DNA of 64,000 nt, from contig CM035313.1 of NCBI GenBank assembly GCA_002900995.3, positions 868,001-932,000 on the forward strand, written 5' to 3'. Each line of letters starts with the position of its first letter. The first letter of the stretch is position 1. Shown one piece after another: positions 1 to 12,700 of this stretch. The notes beneath the pieces were generated by a model. The model had not been told where the DNA came from and made no database searches. It saw only the letters and a list, made by a program, of their open reading frames with translations. The DNA comes from Ganoderma boninense (taxonomy: Eukaryota; Basidiomycota; Agaricomycetes; Polyporales; Polyporaceae). A program made the translations under genes and the position numbers.

Positions 1-791
1 GTGAATGACATGAGCTCTCAGGCTGAGGGGTATATGGGTCCAGAGCCGAAAAAACTTACGTCGTACGGTGAGGGTCTCCACGGTGGATTGCACCAAACCC
101 GGCTCAGAGTCCAGGAGAAGGACAGCCACAGATGGACCACCACTACGATAATGGTTCACGCAGTCGTCAATGTCAATCTTGCCAGTGGAAGGTCCGTACT
201 TCAATCATGAGCCTCGTAGCAAGAACAAAGCGAAGGACTCACCGTGCGTAGATTCAGTCGCCGAAGTAGACGTTGTTTGAGGACCTCTAGAGCTGTCAGA
301 TTGCCCTCCTCTCGAACAGATACTCTTGAACAGGCCAGATCCGTGAGTTTTGTGAAAGTGAGGAGAAATCGGGCGAAATCGAGGTAGGTCATAAAGAAAA
401 CGCAAGAGAGGTGGAGAACTCGGATATGCGCGCCGAGGTGCCTGCAGCATATGAGATAGGGCCGGTTCAAAATGGGAAGGGTCCACGTCGACGTTAACCC
501 CAATTCAGAGAGATTCGGAAGCATGTTGAGGATGGGGATGGGTGCGAAATCATTTAGATTTACGGTTATGGAGCGAACAAGGGGCTTGAGATGCGGCTTG
601 GCCTTGAGGAAGTCGCAAAAGTCGAAGATATCAGTCCTGCACTTGAATGAGACGTCTGCGACCAGTAAACAGAGAGAGCGAGGACGGAGGTTGTGACATG
701 TGAGGGAGAAGTTGTGCAGCGTTTGGGGATGGTGACCAGAGTGGCCGATGATCCTCTCGAGGACTTCCCAGGGCAGCGACGGGGAGCTCAT
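1..791 (-). CDS. F-box protein, 3' end outside window
   Basis: This is the 5' part of an F-box gene that runs off the left edge. The start is the ATG at 791-789. An F-box-like segment follows at once (SLPWEVLERIIGHS, then LPNLSELGL further on). Exon 1 ends at 243 before GTGAGT. Exon 2 covers 177-60 and ends before GTAAGT, and exon 3 probably begins near position 14. Protein and exon borders match the F-box gene at 45172 on the other strand closely; both read LTCxxLRPR, LVADVxFK, CDFL and HLKPLV. Proteins of this type normally act as substrate receptors of SCF ubiquitin ligases; the substrate is unknown. Unlike the other copy it lacks the acidic insertion. Family call is firm for the N-terminal part; the C-terminal domain cannot be seen. 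Confidence 0.75.
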
Positions 792-1674
792 AGCGAATCG
801 GATGAGGCAGGGAGGGGTAGACAGTGAACAGAGTGTATGAAAGGTAGTGGAGGATCTGAGGCAGCGTCCGATGGGTCGCGATTGGATGGGAGTTGTGAGG
901 ATGTGTGCGCGCTGCCCACTCTGCCCGTCGACCGAGGAGGGAATGGGGAATCGGCCCGGGCGGCTCGGCACACTCACAGTGGCATGCCGTCCTGCTCTCA
1001 AGCTGGCTCCTCCCCTCCTCCGCGACACCTGGTTACGACCTCGCCCTTCAAGTTGCGCATCTCAGCCTGAGTCCTGCCGCAGTACTAGTTGACGGGACAC
1101 TCACTCGTCGGGATGACAAGCAGGGCACGCGGTGGGGATGCAGTGAAAAAAGATTGGTGCGTGTTCTCGGATCTCCTCTTCTTCCCTTGCTTGTCGATCA
1201 GCAGGGTTATTTTGCAGCGCATTTTCCTCTCGGCGCGCATGTCGTCGCTCCATTGAATCACTTTAACGTCCCGCCCCGCCCCTTGCAGCCGATCTCCTTT
1301 CTCTGTACCCTTCCACTACTACTCAGGCATGCGCCGTCGGCTTCACAGTCCTGGCTCCAGTATGGAGCCGCTTGTGAAGGAGGTCGAAGACTCGTACGAG
1401 ATTATGGCCTGGAGAGGCGGCCGGAGTGGTGTGGCAATCGCCACGTTCACCGTACTCAGCTCACCTGGCGCCCCTTGCGCACTTCAAGAGGTCTCACGGG
1501 CCCTGCTCAAGCTCATGTTGGAGCGTCAAGGGCAATGCCCGCAGCTGCTGCATCGTTCCGCTGCATGCGCTACCACATCCTCGTCAGTTCCAATTTGTCT
1601 CTTTCGCTCGCCGCAAAGCACGCAAGGCAACAAGGCTGAATGCGAAGAACATCCCGGGCCAGACCGACCGACTC
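792..1674. other. intergenic, no gene recognised
   Basis: This spacer lies between the start of the F-box gene and the stop of glutaminase-like copy A. Open frames here are short and resemble nothing I recognise. The part next to 791 must hold the F-box promoter and the part next to 1675 the 3' UTR of copy A. Confidence 0.5.
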
Positions 1675-4600
1675 CTACTCCGCGTACTCCGGTGGAGATT
1701 CGAGCCGTTCCGCCCGAATGTCCCGCATCACCTGCCGCAAGTTCTCCACCTCCATCCGGAGACCCACCACGTCCGTAGTCGATATCGAGTTCCTTGTCGA
1801 GGCCATATCCCGAGTCCATGCAGAAGCTGTCTGCGAGCCGACATTCGACGATGCAGTCGCTCCCTCAGACGGCGCAAACTGCTGCATGTCCCTGAGCCCT
1901 GCCTCGCGCTGCGCCTTCGTAGGCGGTCGGTCTGAGGGCAGCGATATGGTGGTGCTGTTGTACGCCCCCATGCTGTCTCCACCGATTCCTGAGGATCCCG
2001 CTGTCGTGTCCAACGACCGGATGCCCGAGCTGGGGTTCTGATAGGACGATAAGAGCGTAGGGTGGGGCTGGACCTCAACCGTGTCCACGTCCGCGTACTT
2101 CGGCGCGCGCTTCTTGCGGAGAACGACGACGATCGCGACAACGATGCCCACGATGGCTAGACCACCAATGACCCCGCCTACAATTGGGCCGACCTTGCTG
2201 CTCGATTTGGCTGGGGCGGCGCTTTGCTGGCTGCTACCGGTGGCCAAAACACGAGAGATGGTCTTGTTGGGAACGCTGCGGGAGGATGGGCTCAGAGCCA
2301 GAGCTTTCGAGTATCGAAGCAGGGTTCCGAACTTACGTCAGTGCGAGGTGGGAGAACACGCCACCGAGCGCGGGGCTGGTCAATACATACGCATCAATCA
2401 TAACAACACTAGGGAAAATCTTGAAACGCGCAAGCTCACCCAGCAGCGCCACGTAGGTAGGAATTATCTGTGATATTATATATCTCGGGGAATAGCCCGA
2501 GGCTCACGTTGGAGTTGGCATGGTTGTAGACCGTCTTGATCAAGCTGTCCCGCACGGTGCCATCCGACACGAACGCAGACGCGAACATGGTCCACGCTGA
2601 AGGGATGGAGAGATTAGATGTTTTCAAGCGAAGTAGATCTTGTCGCGAGACGCCTCACCCGTATTGCTCTCCTGCTGGCTTTCACTGTCGACAGGCAAGC
2701 CCCACTGGGAAGCCTCCGTCGCCAACAGACTGTTCAAATACTGCGTCTGCATGTCCATCACCTGAAATATTAATATTTTGACGAGGATGAGGAGTAATTT
2801 GAGAGCTTTGCAATTACTCAAAGCTTACTGATTGAGGCACGAAGTTCAGCCCGAGCATCTTGTCTGCGAATATGTTGTACATGAGCGACCATGACTGTTG
2901 GTTGCTGTAGCCCCCAAGCAAGCGTGACCCGCTAGAAGACGTCGCGAGCGACAGCCACGAGTTGAAGAGGGAGGAGGCTTGGTTCTGTGGCCCTCCGTTA
3001 GTTTTTCGCTGTCTCGCCCATGCCGCGAACCTATGACCAGCGCACTCACGCTGTATTCCGTCGCATCGGAATCTTCTCCAAGAGCATGCGCGATCTCGGC
3101 CATGGCCTTCACGCCGATGATGCCCTTGAGAGCGGTATTCGCCAAATCAGTTGTGTCTCCGTCCTGGTTTGTCCTGGAAGGTCATGCAGTCAGCGCTACG
3201 ACACCGTGAACCTCACTCGAGAACAAGACCAACTGATTTGGAGGCAGGAGTGCGTTGCTGACCAGGTAGTCGGCCCATCTCTTCGTCGTGTTGTACTAAA
3301 AACGACACGCGGTTAGCGGGCACACAAGAGGTTGCTCAAGCGTACCACACGTACATATTGCGAGAGGAACACCCCGTCGCCCGATATCCTCGCGTACGCT
3401 AGCTGCATGATTAGCATATTTCCAGATTCTGAAGGAATGGAGACACAGACTCAGGCTCAGTGGTTATAGAGCATACGGAATGGATTAGGTAGAACAATAC
3501 TCACGTTCGACACCTTGTTGAGGCACGGCCTCGGAACCAAGCGCCGTGGGGTACGTGTTTCCGATATCCATTGCGGCGAATGACCGGTCAATCAGGCCAG
3601 CCTGAACTTCTAAGAGTGGCTCGAGGAGGGCGCCGGCGATCGATGCGTTCAGATACAGAAACATCGGGAACGCCGCGTAGATGTGTTCCACAGGGTTCAC
3701 ACGACTACCAACCAACACAAGGTGAGGGCCGTCGTTTCCTATCGCCTACTGTTGTGCAGAAAGAGGGACTACGAACTTGTCTGTTCCCAGGTTCTTCATG
3801 AAGATCTTGACGTCGCCCGGGATGATGGTGTTGTTCGAATCGGTGCCGACAGTGAAATCGAGCGTGGCCATGACCTGTCGTGTGGCGAGCGCGACGATGA
3901 CGTCCGAGTACTGCAATGAGATCGTCGCGGCCGTGCTCATGATCTTTTGGTCCAGGGCCACGGCGCGGCTGTACGCTCCGGCGTAGTCGCCAGTGAACGC
4001 GTCGATCTGCAGCAACGAGCCGAGTCAGGAAAACTGGAGGGAGCTGAGTACAACAGATACTCGCCGCATCTTCAGTGCTCTTGTATTGTGTCGCGTAGTA
4101 CGGCCTCCGTAGCTGGACTGCTCCACCAGGCCCGCTGTACGTGATGGCAGGGTCACGAACGTACCCAACAGACCAAACGACAGGGGACGCCGTCGACTGG
4201 ATTATCCCGAGGTTCACCGCCAACGCAAATAAGGAGTCAGCTCTATACAACAGTCTGTATGAGTGATGGACCGAAGCACCTTGAAAGGACAAGTGACTTA
4301 CGGCGAGGTGGCTACAAACGTGTTAGATGCTGTGTCTGCGAGCTTCCCGTTGCTCTGGAACCCATTGCGGACAGTATCGTTCCGGTCGATTTGCCACGAG
4401 ATGCCGGACTGAGACTGAGTGGGCATTAAGCTGCAATACGGGGACACGCGGGCCAAGAACCCAGATTTGGGTGTCGGCCGTGGTAACAGGACTTACCGTA
4501 GACATCGCGTAGTACACTGTACCATCCTGCGCTTGACCATCAGTCTCGACAGTCTGGGGGTGGTTTTGCAACTGTATCTCGTGGTAGATCGAGCTCCCTG

Positions 4601-5329
4601 TGTTGCCGTTGCTCCATTTGAAGACCGCGTTCGACCTATCGCCAGATGCCCACTCTGGAGAAAAAATGACTCGTCAACAAAAACACCCGGCTGAGACTCT
4701 CCACGAAGCTGTACCTGCACTGATGTCGGAATACAGTTGCACCGGATAGCTATTTCCGTCGAGGGATTGGACTTCCACGGACATGTAAGAAAATGGAATC
4801 GACTGCTTGACCCAGTCATCAGGCTAACCACCATTTTTGTTCATATATTGAGACTGAAGCCATGCTCTTGGAACCGGAGCGACGTACCTCGACCGGACTG
4901 AGGAAGGTAATCGTCACATTCATTGGCCCTGCTTGCATGACGAAGATGGTTCGGGTCGGCGTAACCTGGATGTTGGTGACATTTGCAGGGGTGCCTGCCT
5001 CGTCCTGTCCCATCCACTTGTACGTCGTTCCGTTCACCCTGATCTTGCCCGTCCATCCCATAATTGATGAGACCCCCTGTGGTCTCCGCTATGAGAACTG
5101 CGCGTTCGTGTTCATCAAACGGGACACTCACCATGAAGGTCCAAAACTGAGGCCAGCATTCTGTTAAAGGAGTTGAGCCCATTGTACTCTGATACCATGT
5201 GCTGAGGTACGGGTTCTTGACGGCGAGAGGAAACGCGGAAGGAAAGAGCAGCTGAATAGGACCCTGCGCATGTATGAGAGACAAGAAAGGCGGGATAAGC
5301 AGTAGGGACCATAGTGTGGAGGTCACCAT
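1675..5329 (-). CDS. GtaA-type glutaminase-like membrane protein, copy A
   Basis: First member of the six-copy family. Order: signal peptide (start 5329, MVTSTLWSLL, ending ..IHAQ), DUF5127-like N-terminal part (GWTGKIRVNG, FVMQAGPMNVT), central DUF4965/DUF1793 region (IIQSTASPVVWSVGY, NPVEHIYAAFP, TKRWADYL, LKGIIGVKAMAEI, PALGGVFSHLALT), one transmembrane helix (VGGVIGGLAIVGIVVAIVVV), then a cytoplasmic tail of about 140 residues ending LESPPEYAE. Related Aspergillus proteins hydrolyse glutamine, but the substrate here is inferred. About 15 exons; exon 1 is 5329-5132 and exon 2 is 5076-4888. The ATG at 5329 is preferred to one three codons upstream because it lines up with copies E and F. 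The intron after ..TEDA uses GCGAGT where copies B and C have GTGAGT, so it is probably a GC-AG intron. No disrupting stop was found. Confidence 0.82.
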
Positions 5330-5408
5330 GACGAGCAAAGGGAAGATGGGTACTGGCTGAGGCCTGAGGAGTTGGTGGGCTCTGAGGTCCGTAGAGCGAG
5401 CTAGCCTT

Positions 5409-5475
5409 TGACATGACAGAATCTAATCAGCTTTAGACATCTTCAATCTCCCATGGCAACGACACTCCTCATGGT
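5409..5475 (-). promoter_or_regulatory. shared 5' flanking block of copy A
   Basis: About 80-145 bp upstream of the copy A start is a block also found upstream of copy D (about 21285-21350) and, less well, copy C (about 16503-16600). It includes GACAGAATCTAATCA followed by a segment like GGCAACGACACTCC. Conservation upstream of separate copies suggests either a retained promoter element or recent shared descent. On the coding strand it holds GATTAG. No binding factor can be assigned. Confidence 0.4.
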
Positions 5476-5980
5476 AAAAGGACTGTTGGCATCTCTTGGA
5501 CGTCGGCTTTATCTCTTATGGTAAGCAGACCGCGGATAGTCTGTCCACCGAACGTGGCCACGGATGAACGTCTCACTGGCAGATACAACAGGGCTGAAAC
5601 TTGGAAGGCCGAAGCTCCCGAGGCTGATGATGGATGTCCTAGTTCTACGGAAGGAGGATGGCGATACTAGGGGATATGGAGAATGTCCGCGCTCCGAGCA
5701 AGTATCAGGCTGCTTTCGTCTGTCGGGATGATCCAGGTAGCCAAATAGGGCCAAACAATGGGGGGCGCTCGACGAACGACGGTTAGAATGATCCTTGAAC
5801 TTGAACTTGGTCGGCCGCATGCTGGCCACGTTTACTCCGGCGGCCTACAGCTTTTCGATCCATTTTATCAGATCAGAAGAGGCCATACTAGGAGCTCTTT
5901 GGCAAGCTCTCGGCCACTGCACGAGCAGAGATGCCACTTGACCTCTGTCGACCTGATCCAGTGAGTACGTGCTACACACC

Positions 5981-6057
5981 ATGGCCTACCAGGAGACCGC
6001 CGCTGTGCCCCCTGCTACCTTGTCAAGTGTGACAACTGCGGGAAGACGACGTGGAAG
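5981..6057 (+). pseudogene. possible fragment of a small CxxCGKTTW protein gene
   Basis: The frame starting at TGC 6013 reads CYLVKCDNCGKTTWK up to 6057 and then meets a GTGTGT donor-like site. Many fungi encode very short proteins with the core CxxCGKTTWxGCGxH. The nearby ATG (5981) is in another frame and no clear continuation of the core was found downstream, so this looks decayed or chance-derived. Confidence 0.25.
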
Positions 6058-6818
6058 GTGTGTCCCATCCCATTGGTAGTGCACACAAGGAGCCGGTGGA
6101 GCTACCGACGTCTATGTATCCTGGAGTGTCCGAGGGACGGTCAGCGATCGGTCTCGGTGTTGTTTTAAGGATGATACCACAGATAGGTCCTCCGCTGCTG
6201 GATTTAGCTCTTCCTTTTGGTCACTGAATCACCGAGGTTGGAATCGGGACCGTTTCCGGTGCTTTAATGGGCACTGTTGCTCCGGCAAGTAGGTCATGTG
6301 TGCCCCTTCAAGTCGAAGAGCTCATATCGGTGCGCAGGTTAAAATGGGAAACGCCATGCTCACCTTGTGTTTGAAAGGTTTTGCAGGGGTTTTGAGTGCA
6401 GGCGCACACGGAAACAAGCTATGGCTTACATTCCAGTCGCTTGCACATCCGAACGTGGGTCTCTGTTTGGAACATGGTGAGCGACTCATACCTTTCGCTC
6501 GTGAACTTCGACGAAACGCCGCTGGCTAAGCTGTGATGGCGGGGTCCGGCCGTGCTGTGGCTGCAGGTGCAGGAACTCGCCAACGGATGAAGAGGCGAAG
6601 CGGATGCTGCGGGTGTGGCAGCGTATGAAGGATGCTGTGCGTGTGCGGCCTGCGTGCAAACTGACTCATGGAGGGTATCGCGATCGCATTCAAAGTAATC
6701 ATACATCGTTCGGGAAGTTGTCTGTGATATCGTTGAACAAAATTCCAATAAGTCAACGTAGCTGTCAACTTTTGTCAGAAGTGCAGACCAACCCAAGCAT
6801 AGAGATCACTCCGTCTCT

Positions 6819-9800
6819 CTACGCAGCATACTCCGGAGGAGGCTCGAGCCGCTCCCCCCGCAACTCCTGCATCACGCGCCGCAAGTTCGCCACTTCCGCC
6901 CGGAGGCCCACCACGTCCGTTGTCAAAATTGCGTCCCTTGGCGACAACGGGTCCCTGCTCGACTCTGTCCCCGTCTGCGAGCCGAAATTGGACGACGTGG
7001 CGACTGACTCGGACAGCGCGGGTTCAGGCTGGTGCGTCGTGGTCGGCGTCGCCTCTCGCCGCCGGACTTTTGTGGTAGAGAGGTCTGGGGAAGGCGATAT
7101 GGCGGTGCTGCTCTCGTACGCTCCCAGATCCCCTGCGCGGATCCCTGCGAATCCCACCGTCGCTATGTCCGAGTGTGTGGACACGGGCATGTAGTCCGAG
7201 CTGGGCTGCTCGTGATCCGGGGCGAGCGTTGGGCGGTGTGGGGTGTGTTCTGTGACGACGGCCTTGTCCGGTTCCTCGTACTGCGTTTGCTGTTGGCGTC
7301 TCCTTCGCTGGAGAATGACGAGGATTGCTGCGACAACGCCCACGAGTGCCAGACCGCCGATCACACCACCTGCGATCGCACCAATGTTGGTTTTCGAGTG
7401 GGATCCGGCGCTGTCATTTGATTGACCACCGTTCGTCGAGCCGGTGGAGATGGTTTGGTTCGGAACACTGGGAGAAGAGTCAGGACGGGCTCGGTCGGAA
7501 CCAGAAATACTGTGTCTTGTGAGCGCCATAACTTACGTGAGGACGAGATGGGAGAACACGCCGCCAAGCGCAGGACTGCAAGTGGGAAATATGGTATCAG
7601 GCAGAGCAACCCCACGGAACGTCAAAACGGGAACAGCGCTCACCCAGCAATGCCGTCCCTCCAGGCGTTGTCTCCGATGTTGTATCTTTCCGGAAAGATC
7701 CCATTGCTCAGGTTGGAGTTCGCATGGTTGTGCACCTTTTGGATCAAGGTGTCCCGAACGGTGGTATCGGATACGAATGCAGATGTGAACAAGGCCCATG
7801 CTGACGGAGTAGAGAAATGAGGTGCTTCCAACGGAGAACGAGCGTGTCGCGAGATGTCTCACCCGTATTGCCATAAGGCTGGCTTTCGCTGTCGATAGAT
7901 AAGCCCCACTCGGTGGCCGTCGCTAAGAGACTGCCCAAATACTGTGTCTGCATGTCGATAACCTAAGGCGAGCCAATGGTGGTTAGCTCGATGAATCCCT
8001 CGAGCTCGAAAGTTTTGTGACTTGAACTCGGCGCTCACCGATTGCGGCACCAGGTTCAGCCCGAGCATCTTGTCGGCGAACAGGTTGTACATGAGCGACC
8101 ACGACTGCTGGTTACCGTAGCCCCCGAGGAGGCGTGACCCGCTGGAGGACGTCGCGAGCGATAACCACGAGCTCAAGAGAGAAGCAGATTTGTTCTAGAA
8201 TTGTTCAGCCCGCTACCCCACGTATCCTGGCTTCCATGACCAGCGCACTCACGCCGTACGATACCGCGTCGGAGTCTTCGCCTAGTGCATGCGCGATCTC
8301 GGCCATGGCCTTCACGCCGATGATGCCCTTGAGAGCGATGTTCGCCAAGTCGGTTGTGTCCTCGTCCTGGTTTGTCCTGGCAGATCTTCGTCAGAACAGT
8401 GACACTATACACCTGGCTTGATTACAGACTGGCTTTGAGAAGTTAACGCATTGCTAACTAGATAGTCGGTCCATCGCTTCGTTGTGCTATACTGCAAAAC
8501 GTGCTCAGCTGGGAGCACGCGAGGCGGCGGTCGCGCTGCCAGTGGCCTGAGACTTCGACGTACATGTTGTGAGAGCAGCGTCCCGTTCCCGGAAACCCTT
8601 GCGTGAGCCAACTCCATGATGAGCATGTTCCCGGACTCTGCGAACCAAACATCGGTCAGTCTACGGTTCATTGGGCGATCCGGGGAGGAATGACGCTCAT
8701 GCTCAACGCCTTGATTGGACGCGGCATGGGAGCCGGTAGCGGCGGGATACGTGGTTCCCAAGTCCATGGCCGCAAATACCTGGCCGATTAGGGTGTCCTG
8801 AGATTCCAAGAGTGGCTGGAGCAGCGCGCCGCCGATCGACGCGTTGAGATACAAAAGCATCGGAAACGCCGCAAATATGTGCTCCACGGGATTCACACGA
8901 CTGTGAACGCAATGATCATCGTTCACGAGAGAACGCTGGACTGGAGAATGAAATACGAACCGATCGGTGCCCAGGTTTTTCATGAAGATTTTGGTATCGC
9001 CAGGGACGACGTTCCCGTTCGTGTCTGTGCCGACCGTGAAATCGAGGGAGCTCATGGTCTGGCGCGTAGCAAGCGAGACGAGGTCCAAGTATTGCGACGA
9101 GACGTTGGCCGCCGCGCTCATAATCTTCTGGTCGAGAGCGACAGCACGGTCATGCGCTGCAGAATAATCACTCGTGAATGCGACCATCTTCAACAGTGAG
9201 CTGAGCAGTCAGAATGGCGAGGCAGCTGACAGAAACGTTGCAATGGACACTCACGGCATCTTCCGCACTCTGGTATTGCGTCACGTAGTATGGTCTCCGT
9301 TGTTGGATTGCACCACTTGGCGTGGTGTATGAGATCGAAGGGTCGCGAACGTACCCGACGGACCAAGAAACGGGGGAAGCCGTCGACTGGATTGTCCCGA
9401 GGTCCATCGCTAATGTGAACACAGTGAACTTCCTGCACGGTTGTTCGCGTGAGTGAGGACGGCGACAAGCATCCCGGAAGAAGCGACTTACGGCGAGATA
9501 GGTCCAAACGCGGTAGTTCCGGTGTCGTTAAGCCCCCCACTCGTCTGGAACCAACTTCGAACAGTATAGGCTTGGGCCGATTTGCCATGAGATGCCGGAC
9601 TTCGCCTGGTGCGACGGTAAGCGAAAAGAACGGGGACACAAATCGAGATGTATGTGTGCATCAGTGTACTCACCGTCGACATCGCGTAGTACACCATACC
9701 GTCCTGTGCTTGGTTCGCATACTCGACGTTCTGCTGGGGGTTCTGCAACTGTATCTTGTGGTATATTGAGCTGCCTGTGTTGCCGTTGCTCCATTCGACC

Positions 9801-11228
9801 ACACTGTTAGTCCGGTCACCAGATACCCACTCTAGAGGCTCAGGGAACATCATCAACAAAAGCCCAGGCCTATACAGTGCGCCAAGTCATACCTGAGGGA
9901 CCTACAACGGAGTTTATAAACTGCAGGCCTAATAGGCCTTGCAGGTTTCAGAGACACCTTTCCCGCCACACGGCTGCCGCATGCGTCGCTCACATGAGTA
10001 AGTCTGACAGCCATGGCAGTGCACGCCCTGTCATGAGCTGGCTGTCGTATGTTTTCTTTTTCCTTCGTGTAAGCATGTTCCCCCCATGCGTTCCGCTGCA
10101 CGGACGTTAATACAGTGCCTGTGTAGCGTCTCGCCGTGCAAAAGCAGTGGTAAAATATAAGACTTACATACTGCAAGACCCGCCCTCCTGGCCCCGCCAT
10201 TCAGTCCAAATCAAGACGAAGACCACCATCGGCGCCTTCCGTCGATCGGATGTGGCATTTGTGGCAGGCACCGATGTCGCTGTCAATTGACGTCGGGCGC
10301 CCATGAGCTCACTGATCTCAATCCCCGAAGTTTCCTGCTCCGGAGGATGCCCCCACCCTACTCCCGACGACGGGTGGGATCTGCAGCTAGAGTTCGAAGC
10401 ATCGCGCTCGCTGCCGCGCCCTCAGGCCTGCATCGCAGGCGTGATGGCGCGGCGGACGGGAAGTGATGGAAGGAGCAGGTCACAGCGGGCACTTCCGTAG
10501 TGGGAGATATGGCGCTCGGAATGTGCCCAATACGCGCCACATGGCAGGGAAGGTGTCTCTGAAACCTGCAAGGCCTATTAGGCCTGCAGTTTATAAACTC
10601 CGTTGTAGTATCTACCATACCTGCAGTGATGTCTGAATACAGTTGAACGGGATAGCTTTTTCCGTCGAGGGACTGAGCCTCCACAGAAAGGTAGGAGAAC
10701 GGGATCGACTGCTTGACCCAGTCGTCGGGCTAATGGCACCATCATGCTGAGACAAACGGCAAGTCGTTGAAAAAAAAGCCACGCACTTCAACAGGACTCA
10801 GAAATGTAATCGTAACGTTCATCGGCCCAGCCCGCATAACGAAGATGGTTCGTGTCGGCGTAATCTGGATGTTCGTGATATTCGCGAGCCCGGTCCCATC
10901 GTCACCCATCCACAGGTACGTCGTGCCGTTCACTCTGATCCTGCCCTCCCAGCCGATGGTCGGATTCGGCCCCTGCGCCCTCCGTATGAGGCTGTATATC
11001 GCTCTACTCCACGCTGAATAGGAAACTCACCGTCAGGTTCCAGAATTGGGGCCAAGCGCTTGTCAAAGGGCTTGATTTGTTCAGGCTCTCATACCACACA
11101 CTCATGTATGGGGTCTTGACCGCGAGAGGAACGGCTGCCGGAAAGAGTGTCTGAACCGGACCTTGCGCGCCGACAAGAGACGAGGAAACCAGGCAGATCA
11201 AGGACAGCCATAACTTGGGTCGCAACAT
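6819..11228 (-). CDS. GtaA-type glutaminase-like membrane protein, copy B
   Basis: Same domain order as copy A: signal peptide from the ATG at 11228 (MLRPKLWLSL, ending ..VGAQ), the ectodomain, a transmembrane helix (IAGGVIGGLALVGVVAAILVIL), and a tail with a leucine-rich heptad-like segment (VVGLRAEVANLRRVMQELRG) ending LEPPPEYAA. I found no in-frame stop or frameshift. It is the longest copy because one intron contains the 720-bp element at 9896-10615. With intron 10620-9832 removed, ..DITA joins EWVSGD.. in frame. That intron is 789 nt, against roughly 60 nt at this site in copy C. Catalytic activity is assumed only from the family. Confidence 0.82.
9896..10615. mobile_element. non-autonomous inverted-repeat element (hAT-like MITE) 1
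   Basis: Near-perfect terminal inverted repeats of about 67 bp lie at 9902-9968 and 10542-10608. They begin CTACAACGGAGTTTATAAAC and contain the palindromic AGGCCTAATAGGCCT stretch. Six or seven less-matched bases flank them (AGGGAC left, TATCTAC right). Outside is an exact 8-bp duplication, CATACCTG at 9888-9895 and 10616-10623. Eight-bp duplications are typical of hAT transposons. No transposase frame is present. The element sits inside an intron of glutaminase-like copy B. Confidence 0.8.
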
Positions 11229-12256
11229 GCCACTAGCAGCAGGCGGGCAGGCGCAAAGGCCGGGAGGGGGAGAAGCCAGGCGTTCGAAAAAGGCTGCACT
11301 GAAAAGAGGGGTGGAAAGAGTTGATGGTCTATGGGACGACCGGCCGGAAGGTTCTGTGAGAGCGGGACCTGGCTGCATCTATCGCTGAGTGGATCTCGTG
11401 AATGTTTACCAGGTCCGTGGAGCGAACTGGTCATGTTGGCCTTAGCAGATCACTGGCAGTGATCAGTGATCTGCAGAAAGCTGTGGGCCCGGGATGCCGG
11501 CATGGATGATGGCAGAAGCCTATCGGCTGTGGACGCTTTCGAGTCGTTCTGAATCATGATATCTGGCTTCCCGTTATGAATAGTCACCGATACTGCCCGC
11601 GTGTTCCACGAAGTCGTGCTGGCGGGTCAATACCTTACTCGAAAAAGTAGTCCTGTTTTTTCTACTTACAGTGAGGTGAGAAGGTGTGATATTCCGCTGG
11701 ATCACCGCGTTCGAATGCGGTTTCTACGTACTTACTTACCACGTGTTGAAGGGTTCTCCGTCCCAGCTGTCCCAGCCGCCCGCTCGCGACCAACGGGCAT
11801 AGAACGGCGTCCGAGAATAGAGCGAAATCGACTAACACTACTTAGCACCCTAGGTTTGTACCAAACCTTTCTCACATCCGTGCTCCACACGGCACGCGGG
11901 AGCCTGGAGGGGTTTGGTATGAGACTCTTGTGAGACTCCGCAACCAGCCAGGCGTGCGTGGCCCCGGGGGACTCGCCCGCGTCCAACTGCGCTATCCTTC
12001 TTCTCCATGCTATTTGCACCGCTCCGCAGCGAGAGCCGCCACCAGGGACGAAACGGGACGAACAGGAAGATCGGCATTGTCCGCTGCTGTCCTTCACGAT
12101 CCGGACGACGTGCAGCGTCTACGCAGGGCTGTCCCTGACAGGTTAAAGATGCGCGGGCTGGAGAGTCAGGACGCAGGAAACGTGCAACATACATAAACGG
12201 CTGCGGGGCTATTCCAGTGCGTGATGCGCATTTAGCCACGATGGCTGTGTTTGTTC
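11229..12256. other. B-C spacer, no gene recognised
   Basis: About 1 kb upstream of copy B. It holds a local palindrome (AGATCACTGGCAGTGATCAG around 11448) and short overlapping open frames with no recognisable domain. The part near 11230-11450 should carry the copy B promoter. Confidence 0.45.
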
Positions 12257-12480
12257 TCACAGCACGAACTTTGTGCCGACTAGTATTCCCTGTACTTCAA
12301 GCTCCCCCATGCCGACAGACACTGTTTTCTGGCCATCGTGCGCGCCGGAGGGTGAGTCTACGTTCGGTTTCTTGCCTGTGCAGTTAACCCTGTCCGTCAA
12401 AGATAGTAAGTGGTCCGATGTCAGCCTAAAAGCATTGCGAAAGGCAATTTGGATCATGTTAAACAGCCATTTTGAATGAA
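12257..12480 (-). pseudogene. decayed caspase-domain gene fragment (B-C spacer)
   Basis: On the minus strand this stretch reads SGAHDGQKTVSVGMG then LVGTKFVL and a stop. This resembles the region after the caspase fold in the intact gene at 21815-23944 (ARDGGHTVHVAAGEVHG, VGTEFALHAHN). It also shares DNA with 17143-17371, including GATCCAAATTGC with similar flanks. No catalytic motifs remain and both ends are lost. It is probably a remnant of a duplicated caspase gene. Confidence 0.45.
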
Positions 12481-12700
12481 CATAGACTCTAGAACGTTTC
12501 AATCGCAGTTTTGAAGCGCAGACGAGCCGAGTCCCAACGCCGTCCCAACAGAGTACAAACTCCGCAGGTAGTCGAGCCATAGTCAGGACTCGGGGGTGCT
12601 CCGTAACATGGATGCCGGGTGATCCAAAGGAATTGGAAGGCAAACGAAAGACAAAGAAGGCAGAGAGGTAGAGGATAGTACCCTGACCGATCAACTCCTT

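Larger units (their letters stand above)
5330..6818. other. A-B spacer
   Basis: About 1.5 kb between copies A and B. The part near 5409-5475 resembles the 5' flanks of copies C and D. A small CxxC-protein-like segment lies at 5981-6057 on the plus strand. The rest (about 6100-6800) has only short open frames without recognisable domains. No caspase remnant like those in the B-C and C-D spacers was found. Confidence 0.5.

Noticed and set aside
10358..10684. Open frame inside the copy B element, possible transposase
   Set aside because: It runs from the copy B exon into the element, is short and has no transposase motif.
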